From the NCBI RefSeq assembly GCF_027563345.1, contig NZ_JAMKBK010000006.1: a stretch of 64,000 nucleotides of DNA, one strand, 5' to 3'. Made by a program: the position numbers and the translations under genes. The DNA is from Psychrobacillus psychrodurans. GTDB lineage: Bacteria > Bacillota > Bacilli > Bacillales_A > Planococcaceae. The stretch's first letter is position 1. Each line of letters starts with the position of its first letter. The notes below the pieces were generated by a model. That model ran no database searches. It worked only from the letters and a program-made list of their open reading frames with translations, and had not been told where the DNA came from. Below, piece after piece: positions 1 through 7,754 of this stretch.

Positions 1-92
1 TCCTCCATGTGTTCATTCAAAAAAGCTAACCATTCATTTACTTTGTCTGTTTTACCTTCATTCACTCTAAACCTTGTGCATTCAATATTCAT
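1..92 (-). CDS. DUF6176-like protein, N-terminal part only
   Basis: Reading leftward from an ATG at 92, the first 30 codons are open to the window edge (begins MNIECTRFRVNEG, then a KVNEWLAFLN stretch). This resembles the start of the small DUF6176 family of unknown function. The rest lies outside the window, so neither length nor function can be judged. It follows the GIY-YIG gene on the same strand after about 30 bp and could share its transcript. The family call is from memory of a short stretch. Confidence 0.5.
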   Translation of the reverse strand, partial: MNIECTRFRVNEGKTDKVNEWLAFLNEHME

Positions 93-121
93 GGTTAAAC
101 CATCCAGTCTTCGTTAGCTTG

Positions 122-469
122 TTAACACGAATGGTACCCCTCTTCCCCATAGGGCTGCAGCTTTTGCAACCATTTCTCCAGTAACTTTTGTAATTCTTTC
201 TTTTCATCCATGTATTGATTTTCTGATTTCTTTAAAACTTCCACTTGCTCAATGGTGAAATTATCTTTGCCATATTCAAACCATTCTTTTTGTAGCTCTT
301 TATTTGTATGTGTCCCGCTTTCTAACGTAAATCTAGTTCCGTTCAATGTCTTAAAATTAGGTGTTGATGACACAAATATTTTACCGTTTTGTTTATTTGT
401 GATGACGTAAATCCCTCCTTCTATTTTTATTTCTTTATATTCTTGTTTTAGCTCTTTCTTACGATCCAT
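122..469 (-). CDS. GIY-YIG nuclease family protein
   Basis: 115 aa. Residues about 18-60 carry the GIY-YIG signature (GGIYVITNKQNGKIFVSS, then a FTLESGTH segment); the YIG element is degenerate (KIFVSS). The family is a small nuclease fold in which Tyr and Arg side chains help cut DNA, but many stand-alone Bacillus members have no known substrate. The C-terminal half is a charged, probably helical segment. It sits 21 bp downstream of the DUF2087 regulator on the same strand, a pairing that occurs in other bacilli, so the two are probably one operon. Catalytic activity is not certain. Confidence 0.75.
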   Translation of the reverse strand: MDRKKELKQEYKEIKIEGGIYVITNKQNGKIFVSSTPNFKTLNGTRFTLESGTHTNKELQKEWFEYGKDNFTIEQVEVLKKSENQYMDEKKELQKLLEKWLQKLQPYGEEGYHSC

Positions 470-490
470 TTGTATTCCATCCTTCTTAGT

Positions 491-1258
491 TTATTTTTTT
501 ACCCAATATTCGCTACCATCATCTTTCCTATCTAAAAACCCATATTCTATTAAGTAACGTCTTAATGTTACGAAGTCTTCGTATGCTTTCTTTAAGACAT
601 GATTTATTTCTTTTTCTGTGTATGTTTTTTCTTTTTCAAATCTTTGTATAAGAACCCTCAAAGTTGCTAGTTTTTGCTTTTCTTTCTTCGGGAATTTCAT
701 AAGAGGGCCATCAATTCCATTAGGAAAAAATTTCGCTTCTACATCTTCCTGTTCTTCTTGGGTAATGTTATAACGATCGTCCACCATCGTTGCTGTTTTA
801 TGAAGAGGCAAAAATGCGGGAGCGTGATCGTCTTTTTCCTTTAACAATTCCATCATTGCAAGAAATACTTTTGCTTGTCGCTCTTTTTCTTTTAGCACAA
901 AACGATGATTACGAATCGTCGATGAGCTTCCAATATCCAATTCTTTCTGTACTTCTGCATCACTTCTACCCTCATAAAATAGACGTAATAAGCTATTTTG
1001 ATGATCAGTTAACCCAGTCAGCTTTTTGTTTAATCCTATTAAATAATGAAAAACAGATTCATGCTCCGCTTCAATATGGAATTTCATGAATTTTTCTGCT
1101 TCATATAACATATTATTCTTTGGATAAATGAATCCTTTTTCTACTTTATTTCCACATAAAAGACACACATACATGTCTTCCTTTTCGATATAACCCTTCT
1201 TTAACTGTTCTGAAGATGCATTCCATAATAATTCCGATAACTCCATATACAAACACAA
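491..1258 (-). CDS. DUF2087 domain transcriptional regulator with LuxR-like HTH
   Basis: 255 aa from a TTG at 1258; a second possible start is the ATG at 1246 (MELSELL). Residues about 30-40 contain a CLLC pair that may be half of a metal site. Residues about 80-125 form a LuxR-type helix-turn-helix (LTDHQNSLLRLF, then SDAEVQKELDIGSSSTIRNH). The C-terminal 80 residues match DUF2087 (KFFPNGIDGPLMKFPKKEKQK, ending RRYLIEYGFLDRKDDGSEYW). It is probably a DNA-binding regulator; the target is unknown. It precedes the GIY-YIG gene in the same direction. Confidence 0.75.
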   Translation of the reverse strand: MCLYMELSELLWNASSEQLKKGYIEKEDMYVCLLCGNKVEKGFIYPKNNMLYEAEKFMKFHIEAEHESVFHYLIGLNKKLTGLTDHQNSLLRLFYEGRSDAEVQKELDIGSSSTIRNHRFVLKEKERQAKVFLAMMELLKEKDDHAPAFLPLHKTATMVDDRYNITQEEQEDVEAKFFPNGIDGPLMKFPKKEKQKLATLRVLIQRFEKEKTYTEKEINHVLKKAYEDFVTLRRYLIEYGFLDRKDDGSEYWVKK

Positions 1259-1405
1259 CCATTCTTTGTTTATTAATTTACAAACATTATATAATAACGT
1301 TTATTTTTTATCAACCTGTAAAAATGTGGTTGCAATTTTTCTGAAAATAATAAACAATATGAATAAGACGTTTCGTAAAGCGAAACGATAGAGAGGGGAA
1401 TTTAA

Positions 1406-3103
1406 ATGGTCACATTCAAGGACTACGAATACAAACGTCCAAATTTAGAACAAGATAAGGCTACGTTCCAAGAGTTATTAACAAAGTTTAAGGAAGCCAC
1501 AACAGTTGAAGAACAAAATACTGCGATAGAGAATATCAATTCATTTCGCAATGATTACTCTACACATGCAAACTTAGTTTATATTCGTGCATCTATCGAT
1601 ACTAATGATGAGTTCTATCAAAAAGAGCGTGATTATTTTGATGAGACCAACCCTGAAATAGAAGAGATGGTTACGGAATATTACAAGGAGTTAGTTGCAT
1701 CACCGTTCCGAAATGAACTGGAAGCGAAATGGGGCAATCAGCTTTTTGACTTGGCGGATTATCAAATCAAGGCATTTTCTCCGGAAATCATTTCTCTTAT
1801 GCAAAAAGAAAATAAGCTTTCTTCCGACTACTCAAAGCTTGTTGCTTCTGCACAGGTAGAATTTAATGGTGAGACATTAACACTTGCACAGCTAGGACCA
1901 TATGCAGAATCAACAGATCGTGATACTCGTAAGAAGGCTAAGGAAGCAAGTAGTGGATTTTTTCATGAAAATGAAGCGAAATTTGATGACCTTTATGATC
2001 AACTGGTAAAAGTACGTCATGAAATAGCTACGACGCTTGGATACAAGAACTTTGTAGAGCTCGGTTATATTCGTATGAACCGAATCGATTACAATGCGGA
2101 AATGGTTAAAAAGTTCCGGGACCAGGTGCGTGATTTTATTGTTCCTGTTGCGACTAAGCTTTATGAACGCCAAGCAAAACGTATTGGGGTAGACAGTCTG
2201 AAATATTACGATGAACCTTTTAACTTCCTCAGTGGGAACGCTACGCCACAAGGTTCTCCTGAATGGATTGTGGAAAATGGAAAGAAAATGTATGAGGAGT
2301 TATCTCCTGAAACCGCTGAATTCTTCCAATTTATGATTGACCGCGATCTTATGGATTTAGTTGCGAAAAAAGGGAAAGAGGCTGGTGGTTATTGTACATT
2401 TATCGATAATTACGAATCTCCTTATATATTCTCTAATTTCAATGGAACTTCCGGAGATATAGATGTACTAACTCATGAAGCAGGTCACGCTTTCCAAGTG
2501 TACACAAGTCGCAATATAGGGATCCCAGAATATGTATGGCCAACATTTGAATCCTGTGAGATTCATTCTATGAGTATGGAATTCTTTACATGGCCTTGGA
2601 TGGAGTTATTCTTTAAGGATCAAACCGACAAATATAAGTTTGCCCATTTAAGTAGCGGACTTCTCTTCCTCCCATATGGAGTTGCAGTTGACGAATACCA
2701 GCATGTTGTATATGAAAATCCGGAGATGACTCCTACTGAACGCAAGGATGCTTGGAAGAAAATTGAGGAGATTTATTTACCTCACCTCGATTATGACGGA
2801 AATAGTTATTATGAGTCTGGTGGGTTCTGGCAACGTCAAGGACATATTTATGCTAGTCCGTTCTATTATATCGACTACACACTTGCTCAAATTTGTGCAT
2901 TTCAATTTTGGAAACGCTCAAGAGAGGATCACGAAGCTGCTTGGAAAGATTATTTACACCTTTGTCAGCTAGGTGGCTCGAAATCTTTCACTAAACTAGT
3001 AGCTGAAGCTAATTTGATCTCACCATTTGAGGATGGTTGTGTAGAATCAGTTATTGGTTCGATTGAGGAATATTTAAATAGTGTGGATGACTCTGTACTA
3101 TAG
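1406..3103 (+). CDS. M3 family oligoendopeptidase (PepF-like)
   Basis: 565 aa, the usual length of short M3 oligoendopeptidases. The zinc site is clear: HEAGH within VLTHEAGHAFQVY (about residues 355-367) supplies two His ligands and the catalytic Glu, and a downstream ESCEIHSMSMEFF stretch supplies the third ligand Glu. A Tyr/His-rich segment near the C terminus (QRQGHIYASPFYYIDY) is the usual substrate-binding loop. It should cleave short peptides in the cytoplasm. The ATG at 1406 has a good site (GAGAGGGGA) about 9 nt upstream. The RDD gene follows within 25 bp, so the two are probably co-transcribed. Confidence 0.95.
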   Translation: MVTFKDYEYKRPNLEQDKATFQELLTKFKEATTVEEQNTAIENINSFRNDYSTHANLVYIRASIDTNDEFYQKERDYFDETNPEIEEMVTEYYKELVASPFRNELEAKWGNQLFDLADYQIKAFSPEIISLMQKENKLSSDYSKLVASAQVEFNGETLTLAQLGPYAESTDRDTRKKAKEASSGFFHENEAKFDDLYDQLVKVRHEIATTLGYKNFVELGYIRMNRIDYNAEMVKKFRDQVRDFIVPVATKLYERQAKRIGVDSLKYYDEPFNFLSGNATPQGSPEWIVENGKKMYEELSPETAEFFQFMIDRDLMDLVAKKGKEAGGYCTFIDNYESPYIFSNFNGTSGDIDVLTHEAGHAFQVYTSRNIGIPEYVWPTFESCEIHSMSMEFFTWPWMELFFKDQTDKYKFAHLSSGLLFLPYGVAVDEYQHVVYENPEMTPTERKDAWKKIEEIYLPHLDYDGNSYYESGGFWQRQGHIYASPFYYIDYTLAQICAFQFWKRSREDHEAAWKDYLHLCQLGGSKSFTKLVAEANLISPFEDGCVESVIGSIEEYLNSVDDSVL

Positions 3104-3125
3104 TTAGTTGAAGGGAGTTGGAGCA

Positions 3126-3530
3126 TTGAATCCAGCTGGTTTTTGGATTAGGCTTGGTGCCAATCTTTTAGATGGCATTATTATGAGCCTGCCGCTTGCC
3201 ATTATTAGTTACCTTATTCTTGGAGAAAGTGATACGTGGTTTACTACTTTAGGAACGTATTTATATTTCATATTACTCCCTGTATTTTGGGTAGGGTATA
3301 CTGTAGGAAAGAAAATTCTTGGTATCCGCATCGTGAATTTGGATGAGACCGATGTCAGTTTATGGACAATGATTAAACGACAATTAATTGCTAATATTTT
3401 TTACATTTTAACCTTAGGAATTGGTGTTATTATTAGTGCAGTTATGGTGGGGATTCGCGAGGATAAACGAGCAATTCATGATTTTATAGCGGGTACTTAT
3501 GTAACTTTCCATCCTCCATGGCAAAAATGA
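3126..3530 (+). CDS. RDD family membrane protein
   Basis: Start chosen at the TTG at 3126 because AAGGGAG (3111-3117) sits 8 nt before it; a TTG at 3108 would place that site inside the gene. About 134 aa with three hydrophobic segments and the family's spaced Arg/Asp residues (WIRLGANLLDGIIM; KKILGIRIVNLDE; REDKRAIHDFIAGTYV). RDD proteins are small membrane proteins, some linked to cation/proton exchange, but the function here is unknown. It follows the M3 peptidase closely and is followed by a terminator hairpin. Confidence 0.85.
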   Translation: MNPAGFWIRLGANLLDGIIMSLPLAIISYLILGESDTWFTTLGTYLYFILLPVFWVGYTVGKKILGIRIVNLDETDVSLWTMIKRQLIANIFYILTLGIGVIISAVMVGIREDKRAIHDFIAGTYVTFHPPWQK

Positions 3531-3537
3531 ATTTTAA

Positions 3538-3569
3538 AACAAGCATTCAGCAGGATGCTTGTTCTTTTT
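3538..3569 (+). terminator. Rho-independent terminator after RDD gene
   Basis: AACAAGCAT, an 8-nt loop, then ATGCTTGTT and a CTTTTT tail. It lies 8 bp after the RDD stop and ends the M3 peptidase/RDD unit. Confidence 0.85.
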
Positions 3570-3602
3570 CACATTGAGTTGAAGAATGTACTGTTATTAA
3601 AA

Positions 3603-3649
3603 ACATATCCGCTTCTTACTCCAAAATGGAATAAGAAGCGGATATGTTA
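3603..3649 (-). terminator. Terminator after chemoreceptor relic
   Basis: A perfect 17-bp stem (AACATATCCGCTTCTTA pairing with its complement at 3633-3649) followed on the minus strand by TTTTTAAT. It lies just beyond the stop of the chemoreceptor fragment and was presumably the original gene's terminator. Confidence 0.75.
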
Positions 3650-3658
3650 TTTTGTTTA

Positions 3659-3889
3659 TTAATATTTAAATTGCGAGATTACATCTTTTAGTTCCTGAGC
3701 CATGGAAGAAAGAGATTGAGCAGATGCTGAAATCTCTTCCATTGAAGCTAGTTGTTCCTCTGCAGAGGCTGCTACTTCTTCTGAAGTTGCCGCATTTCCT
3801 TGCGCAAGGATAGCTATATCATTGGCGATATGAGAAGTTTCCTGAACAGATGCAGATACCTGTTGTGCTGTTGCAGAAACGTCTTCCAT
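3659..3889 (-). pseudogene. 3' remnant of a methyl-accepting chemotaxis protein
   Basis: 76 codons that match only the C-terminal end of the chemoreceptor signalling domain: repeated SAxAQQVSAS, SEEVAASAEEQLASMEEISAS heptads and the typical end SLSSMAQELKDVISQFKY. The ligand-binding region, transmembrane segments, HAMP domain and CheA/CheW hairpin tip are missing, and nothing upstream continues the frame. The terminator is preserved. It is a truncated relic rather than a working receptor; whether it is expressed is unknown. Confidence 0.8.
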
Positions 3890-3992
3890 TTATGGTGTGT
3901 ACAATACATGAAATAATAATAATAATGTTATTATAATTTTTCATTAAAAGCTGTAGTAAATAAAACTTTAACCATTAGCAATAGTATTATTG

Positions 3993-4106
3993 GTGAAAAA
4001 AGACCTAATGATGATTCTTCAAAATCTTGATTGTTCATGTGAGGGAATGAAAGGAATTGCATTAGTAGGAGCTAATCAAGTGCTCGAGGAAACGGGTATT
4101 AATTAG
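3993..4106 (+). CDS. Possible 37-residue small protein, unidentified
   Basis: A GTG-started frame (begins VKKDLMMILQNLDCSC and ends in ALVGANQVLEETGIN) closes at 4106 and is followed after 29 bp by a strong terminator. I do not recognise it and see no clear ribosome binding site. It could be a genuine small protein or the end of a deleted gene: it sits in the scar between the chemoreceptor relic and the TetR gene. Support is mainly the terminator. Confidence 0.25.
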   Translation: MKKDLMMILQNLDCSCEGMKGIALVGANQVLEETGIN

Positions 4107-4135
4107 AACACGTTACAATAACTAGTAGCGGTATT

Positions 4136-4170
4136 AAGAACAAGAACGCATAGATTTCTTGTTCTTTTTT
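4136..4170 (+). terminator. Strong rho-independent terminator
   Basis: AAGAACAAGAA at 4136-4146 pairs with TTCTTGTTCTT at 4156-4166, followed by TTTT. The only plus-strand frame it could serve is the small one ending at 4106; it also lies just downstream of the minus-strand TetR gene, whose stop is at 4184. Confidence 0.75.
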
Positions 4171-4183
4171 CTAAATATTATCT

Positions 4184-4762
4184 TTATCTTCCCGTAGTTA
4201 CATTTAAAGTTTCAACTAAATGTAGATTCATAACATCTACCGATTCTTCAAAGTCATTTCTATACCATTCAATAATTAATCCTATGATTGCATTTGTCAT
4301 AAAGGAATATACGAATTTTTTAGATTCATCATATTTCCCTATTTTACTATCCTCCATGAAGTTTGAACGAATCGCATCAAAAAACATATAATAGTATGTT
4401 GTCGATACATTATCTGATAAAATGATTCGATAAAAATCTTCATACTTTTTGACATGATGAAAAATACGAACTGTTTTTGGATCTAAATTTTTTAAAGCTG
4501 AATTTTTTAATTGTAGTGCAGAAATATATTTGTATGGCTCTTTATAGGATTCTTCTAAATCAACGATTACCTCTTCAAAAAATTCCTTAAAAACATCGCC
4601 AACTTCTTCATAGTGAAAGTAAAAAGTCCCTCTATTTATACTAGCTTCTCTACACAACTCTGACACTTTGATATCCGTAAGACGTTTATCTTTCAATAAA
4701 TGAGTTAAGGCCTGATAGATAGCTTTTTTTGTCTTCACGACCCTTAGATCTTTTGCTCTCAA
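4184..4762 (-). CDS. TetR/AcrR family transcriptional repressor
   Basis: 192 aa from a TTG at 4762 with AAGGAGAG upstream. Residues about 8-55 form the TetR helix-turn-helix (KKAIYQALTHLLKDKRLTDI, then ELCREASINRGTFYFHYEEV). The remainder is helical, with a C-terminal segment of the TetR_C type common in Bacillus regulators of dehydrogenase genes. It is divergent from the SDR gene, and two identical 12-mers (TATTGTACAACT) lie between them, one over the SDR start region. It probably represses both itself and the dehydrogenase; the ligand is unknown. Confidence 0.88.
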   Translation of the reverse strand: MRAKDLRVVKTKKAIYQALTHLLKDKRLTDIKVSELCREASINRGTFYFHYEEVGDVFKEFFEEVIVDLEESYKEPYKYISALQLKNSALKNLDPKTVRIFHHVKKYEDFYRIILSDNVSTTYYYMFFDAIRSNFMEDSKIGKYDESKKFVYSFMTNAIIGLIIEWYRNDFEESVDVMNLHLVETLNVTTGR

Positions 4763-4805
4763 TAATATCTCTCCTTATCGAACATATACATCAAAACATG
4801 TTTAA

Positions 4806-4877
4806 TATTGTACAACTATTGTGAAAACTGTTGATTGAATGCGTTTCTATTTTAAATTATACTGTTATTGTACAACT
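4806..4877. promoter_or_regulatory. Divergent TetR/SDR control region with paired operators
   Basis: TATTGTACAACT occurs at 4806-4817 and again at 4866-4877, exactly 60 bp apart; its core TTGTACAA is a perfect palindrome. Between them lies a plausible SDR promoter: TTGAAT (4835-4840), 17-bp spacer, TATACT (4858-4863). The second operator copy starts 2 bp after the -10 box, a position where bound repressor would block initiation. Operator identity is inferred. Confidence 0.65.
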
Positions 4878-4906
4878 GTATAATAACATATGAGGAGGAA
4901 ATAATA

Positions 4907-5665
4907 ATGAGATTACAAGACAAAGTAGCTATCGTTACAGGCGCAGCTTCTGGGATGGGAAAAGCAATCGCTGAAGCTTATGCAAAACAAGGTGCAAAGG
5001 TCGTTGTTTCCGACTACAATTTGGAAGGTGCAGAAACTGTAGTAGCAGCTATTAAAGCGTCAGGTGGCGAGGCAATTGCTAACCGCACAAACGTAGCAGA
5101 ACTTGCTGACTTAGAAAACTTATTCGCTGAAACAAAAACAGCATTCGGTAAATTAGATATTTTAGTAAACAATGCAGGTATTATGGATGGAATGGAGCCA
5201 GTTGGTGAAATTTCAGATGAAAAATGGGATCGTTTATTCGCAGTAAATACTACTGGTGTTATGCGTGCAATGCGCATCGCAACTAATATCTTCTTAGAAC
5301 AAGGCCACGGAGTTTTCGTTAACAATATCTCTGCAGGTGGTTTACGTGGAGCTCGTGCTGGTGCAGCGTACACCGCTTCTAAACATGCAGTTACAGGTTT
5401 AACTAAAAATACAGCTTATATGTATGCAAACTCAGGAATTCGTTGTAACGGAATTGCTCCAGGTGGCGTAATGACAAATATTCAAGCTTCTATGACTAGC
5501 CTTTCTGAATTTGGTATGGGTCGCCAGCAAACCGGTAGCGGGACAATGCCACGTGTTGGTCAACCTGAAGAAATTGCACAACTTGCAGTATTCTTAGGTT
5601 CCGACGAGTCAAGTTTTGTTAATGGACAAATTATTGCTGCTGATGCTGGTTGGACTGCTTACTAA
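4907..5665 (+). CDS. Short-chain dehydrogenase/reductase (SDR)
   Basis: 252 aa from the ATG at 4907, which has GAGGAGG 8 nt upstream; a frame extending to 4868 is not needed. The classical SDR pattern is complete: TGAASGMG cofactor loop at residues 11-18, NNAG near residue 89, the catalytic Ser in the NNISAGG region, and YTASK with Tyr155 and Lys159. The end (SSFVNGQIIAADAGWTAY) is typical. It should be an NAD(P)-dependent oxidoreductase in the cytoplasm; the substrate cannot be read from sequence. Controlled by the divergent TetR gene and followed by a terminator. Confidence 0.92.
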   Translation: MRLQDKVAIVTGAASGMGKAIAEAYAKQGAKVVVSDYNLEGAETVVAAIKASGGEAIANRTNVAELADLENLFAETKTAFGKLDILVNNAGIMDGMEPVGEISDEKWDRLFAVNTTGVMRAMRIATNIFLEQGHGVFVNNISAGGLRGARAGAAYTASKHAVTGLTKNTAYMYANSGIRCNGIAPGGVMTNIQASMTSLSEFGMGRQQTGSGTMPRVGQPEEIAQLAVFLGSDESSFVNGQIIAADAGWTAY

Positions 5666-5712
5666 TACTTCTTAAAAAGCAAGACAAAATTATATAAATA
5701 TGAACTTAAATA

Positions 5713-5750
5713 AACCAGTTACCGATATTCAATCGGTGACTGGTTTTTCT
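5713..5750 (+). terminator. Terminator after SDR gene
   Basis: AACCAGTTACCGAT, loop ATTCA, ATCGGTGACTGGTT (one wobble pair) then TTTCT. It closes the SDR transcript. Confidence 0.85.
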
Positions 5751-5819
5751 TAAAAGATAAGAAAGTATATAAAAAAGCGGCATGAATACTAGGTTTACAG
5801 AATTTTGGAATAACACTAC

Positions 5820-6001
5820 TGATTTCCGTTTCAGGTGGGGTACAAAGGCTAAAAGTGCCACCTCGTGTGGCAACGCCTTCGTGACCAACATCCTGTTGGC
5901 CTCCTGGGTGAGAGCTGAACCATCACCGCCTCTACGGGTGCGTTGTGATGATTCAGCTGCCTCACTCATCCCGCCGGAGTCGCCACCTTTCACTACAATC
6001 A
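5820..6001 (+). repeat. GC-rich structured intergenic element, copy A
   Basis: One of five copies in the window. Outer arms TGATT...AATCA and AGGTGG (5833-5838) with CCACCT (5983-5988) pair; the 3' side carries the shared GGAGTCGCC core. It is markedly more GC-rich than its surroundings. Open frames on both strands through it look like artefacts of composition. Copy A differs from the others in its middle, with two extra internal hairpin-like parts. Confidence 0.75.
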
Positions 6002-6262
6002 ATATAAAGTGTAGTTCTCAACTTGGAGATAAAGCAAAGCAAATCGCTGAGATACTAAAATTAATCAAAATTTTATAGGGATAAAACTGTCTACTTAGAT
6101 AGGTATACTATTTTTATCTTGAAAGAAGAAAGTGGATATTCTTTTATCTGAGTCCATTTCATCTTTATTTTTTTAAAAGATGGCTATGTTAAAATTAATG
6201 GTTGATTTTGAATAACAATACGGTCTATCTACTACAGACCCCACTTACGTATATCCTTCAAC

Positions 6263-6350
6263 CTTGTTCAACTAACCTACTTCGTAGTTATTAAGAAAAG
6301 CTACCTTAACAGGCAACTACTGGTTTAACTAAACACCCGTTATTTGAGTA
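6263..6350. repeat. Island hairpin repeat, copy 1 (divergent)
   Basis: Begins CTTGTTCAACTAACCTAC and ends with CACCCGTTATTTGAG, matching the edges of the repeat found throughout 6.2-17.9 kb, but the middle terminator stem is degraded. It lies about 30 bp beyond the GNAT stop. Confidence 0.6.
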
Positions 6351-6378
6351 AAAATAATAATTAAAGTGTAAAACTGGA

Positions 6379-6819
6379 TTACAATGTTTTCCTAAAGGAA
6401 TAACACCATTTGTCATAGTTTAATTTATCTTCATAAAATCGGTGTGCATCACTTCTTTGTAAACCTGACTCTAAAGCTACATACTCTGCACCATTTTCTT
6501 TAGCCCAATCATGTATGTACTTTAACAATTTCTCACCATAACCAAATGATCTTTGAGACACATCAGTTACTAAATCATAAATAAAAATATGACGCTTGTT
6601 ATAAAAGTTAATTCTCCAACTTAAGCCAACTAATGCAACTATTTTATCTTCTACGGACATTGCGTATAGCTTGTATCCATCTTTACTCATATCTTGAAGT
6701 AACTCTATGTATGTTTCTTCTGTTAAATCAGTTCGTAATTGTTTCATAATAGGAAAAGCTTCTAACCACTGTGTGGTATTTGTTAACTCAGATATAGTTT
6801 CTAATATAGAATTCGCCAC
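6379..6819 (-). CDS. GNAT family N-acetyltransferase
   Basis: 146 aa from a GTG at 6819 preceded by GGAGG. The GNAT fold is seen in order: helix-rich N terminus, strands around residues 52-66 (LYAMSVEDKIVALVGLSWR), the Asp-rich strand IYDLVTDVSQRSFGYGEKLL containing the acetyl-CoA loop (R-x-x-G-Y/x-G), and the C-terminal VALESGLQRSDAHRFYEDKL. It probably acetylates a small molecule or protein amine; the substrate is unknown. It stands alone, bounded by repeat copies 1 and 2 like other island genes. Confidence 0.85.
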   Translation of the reverse strand: MANSILETISELTNTTQWLEAFPIMKQLRTDLTEETYIELLQDMSKDGYKLYAMSVEDKIVALVGLSWRINFYNKRHIFIYDLVTDVSQRSFGYGEKLLKYIHDWAKENGAEYVALESGLQRSDAHRFYEDKLNYDKWCYSFRKTL

Positions 6820-6882
6820 AAATCAATTCCTCCAATTTTTAAAATTCCCTCAAATTGTTCCATCTATTATTGTAATATTTAC

Positions 6883-6959
6883 ACTTCAACAAAACTGCCC
6901 CTCAAGATCAATAAAAAAGCTTTACACTTTCTTGAAGTAAAGCACACCTTTAGTTGAAT
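6883..6959. repeat. Island hairpin repeat, copy 2
   Basis: ACTTCAACAAAACTGCCC, then GCTTTACACTTTCTTGAAGTAAAGC as the hairpin (described here as GCTTTAC/GTAAAGC arms), ending CACACCTTTAGTTGAA. It begins 9 bp beyond the stop of the 93-residue gene. On the minus strand the stem is followed by TTTTTT, so it can act as its terminator. Confidence 0.8.
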
Positions 6960-6967
6960 AACTTCGC

Positions 6968-7249
6968 TTATTTTTGATCCTCAATAGTTTCAATATCACT
7001 AAGAAAAATTAAACCTTTTCTTTTTATAGTGTATCTTACGAAGTATGTCTTATCTTTCTGAATTAAATTCATTACCCTTGGTTCCCTAACAATTACTTTA
7101 ATCTCTTCTCGATGTCCCACAGGGGCATTAGGGTTAAATCCCTTTATCCATGCGTCATTGTTATCGTTAGAATACCCTTTTTCAGTGACAGTAAAATCAG
7201 TTACAGTTAACACAGACGAAAAAGAATTATAAATTAAAAAAACAATCAA
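6968..7249 (-). CDS. Hypothetical protein with N-terminal membrane anchor
   Basis: The TTG-started frame gives 93 aa, but the frame is open further upstream to about 7310 and adds a positively charged and hydrophobic stretch (KSKRILLSAITISIAFLIV) that together with FLIYNSF forms one membrane helix. No ATG, GTG or TTG begins that extension; the site AGGAAGAGG at its head is followed by AAT or ATC, so the natural start may be mutated or use a rare codon. The rest is a soluble domain rich in beta-prone residues that I do not recognise. Confidence 0.55.
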   Translation of the reverse strand: MIVFLIYNSFSSVLTVTDFTVTEKGYSNDNNDAWIKGFNPNAPVGHREEIKVIVREPRVMNLIQKDKTYFVRYTIKRKGLIFLSDIETIEDQK

Positions 7250-7317
7250 AAAGGCAATAGAAATTGTTATAGCCGATAATAAAATTCTTTTACTCTTGAT
7301 AAAATTCCTCTTCCTTC

Positions 7318-7445
7318 ACTGTCCTGCGACGTTAGTTTAAGTGTAACATTTCACAATACATATGCGGAATCAACCAAATTTTTTAGACATACAAATAGAC
7401 CACCGAAATGATAGCTATATTTTGCTAAAGCATCCATTACTATAA
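7318..7445. repeat. Island repeat, copy 3 with extended tail
   Basis: Carries the half-site CGTTAGTTTAAGTGTAACA and then about 100 bp that closely matches the tail of copy 4 (11285-11412), including ATAGACCA and the ATCCATTA end. Unlike most copies it has no gene directly attached: the interval 7250-7754 holds this repeat and one hairpin and nothing else I can identify. Confidence 0.7.
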
Positions 7446-7522
7446 GTACATTATCAGTAACACTATCTTTTTACAGATTAATGTCTATTCACTCAATGCT
7501 TAATATAGGTTGTTTATTCAAG

Positions 7523-7555
7523 AAAGACGCTTTCTTATTAAAGAAAGCGCGCTTT
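7523..7555. terminator. Hairpin, possible terminator
   Basis: CGCTTTCTT (7528-7536) pairs with AAGAAAGCG (7541-7549), with further pairing outside after one mismatch. It lies in the gene-free stretch left of the ABC operon; the T tract is short. Confidence 0.45.
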
Positions 7556-7754
7556 TATGAAATAACTAGAACATTATCTCAGTCTCAAAATTACTTACTT
7601 ATATTTTCCTAAAGCTCCTTTTTCTTGAATAACATTACTTCTAAATGAATAAGTATTATTTTAAAAGTCAGTATCTAAGATGCGTTGCAAAAGAGACATC
7701 GATTTAGCATTTAATTCAGTAGTATATATAAGAACTCCACCGTAATTTCAGCAC

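Noticed and set aside
5706..6078. Open frames of 98 codons on both strands
   Set aside because: They run through GC-rich element copy A and show no ribosome binding site or domain; open on both strands because of composition.
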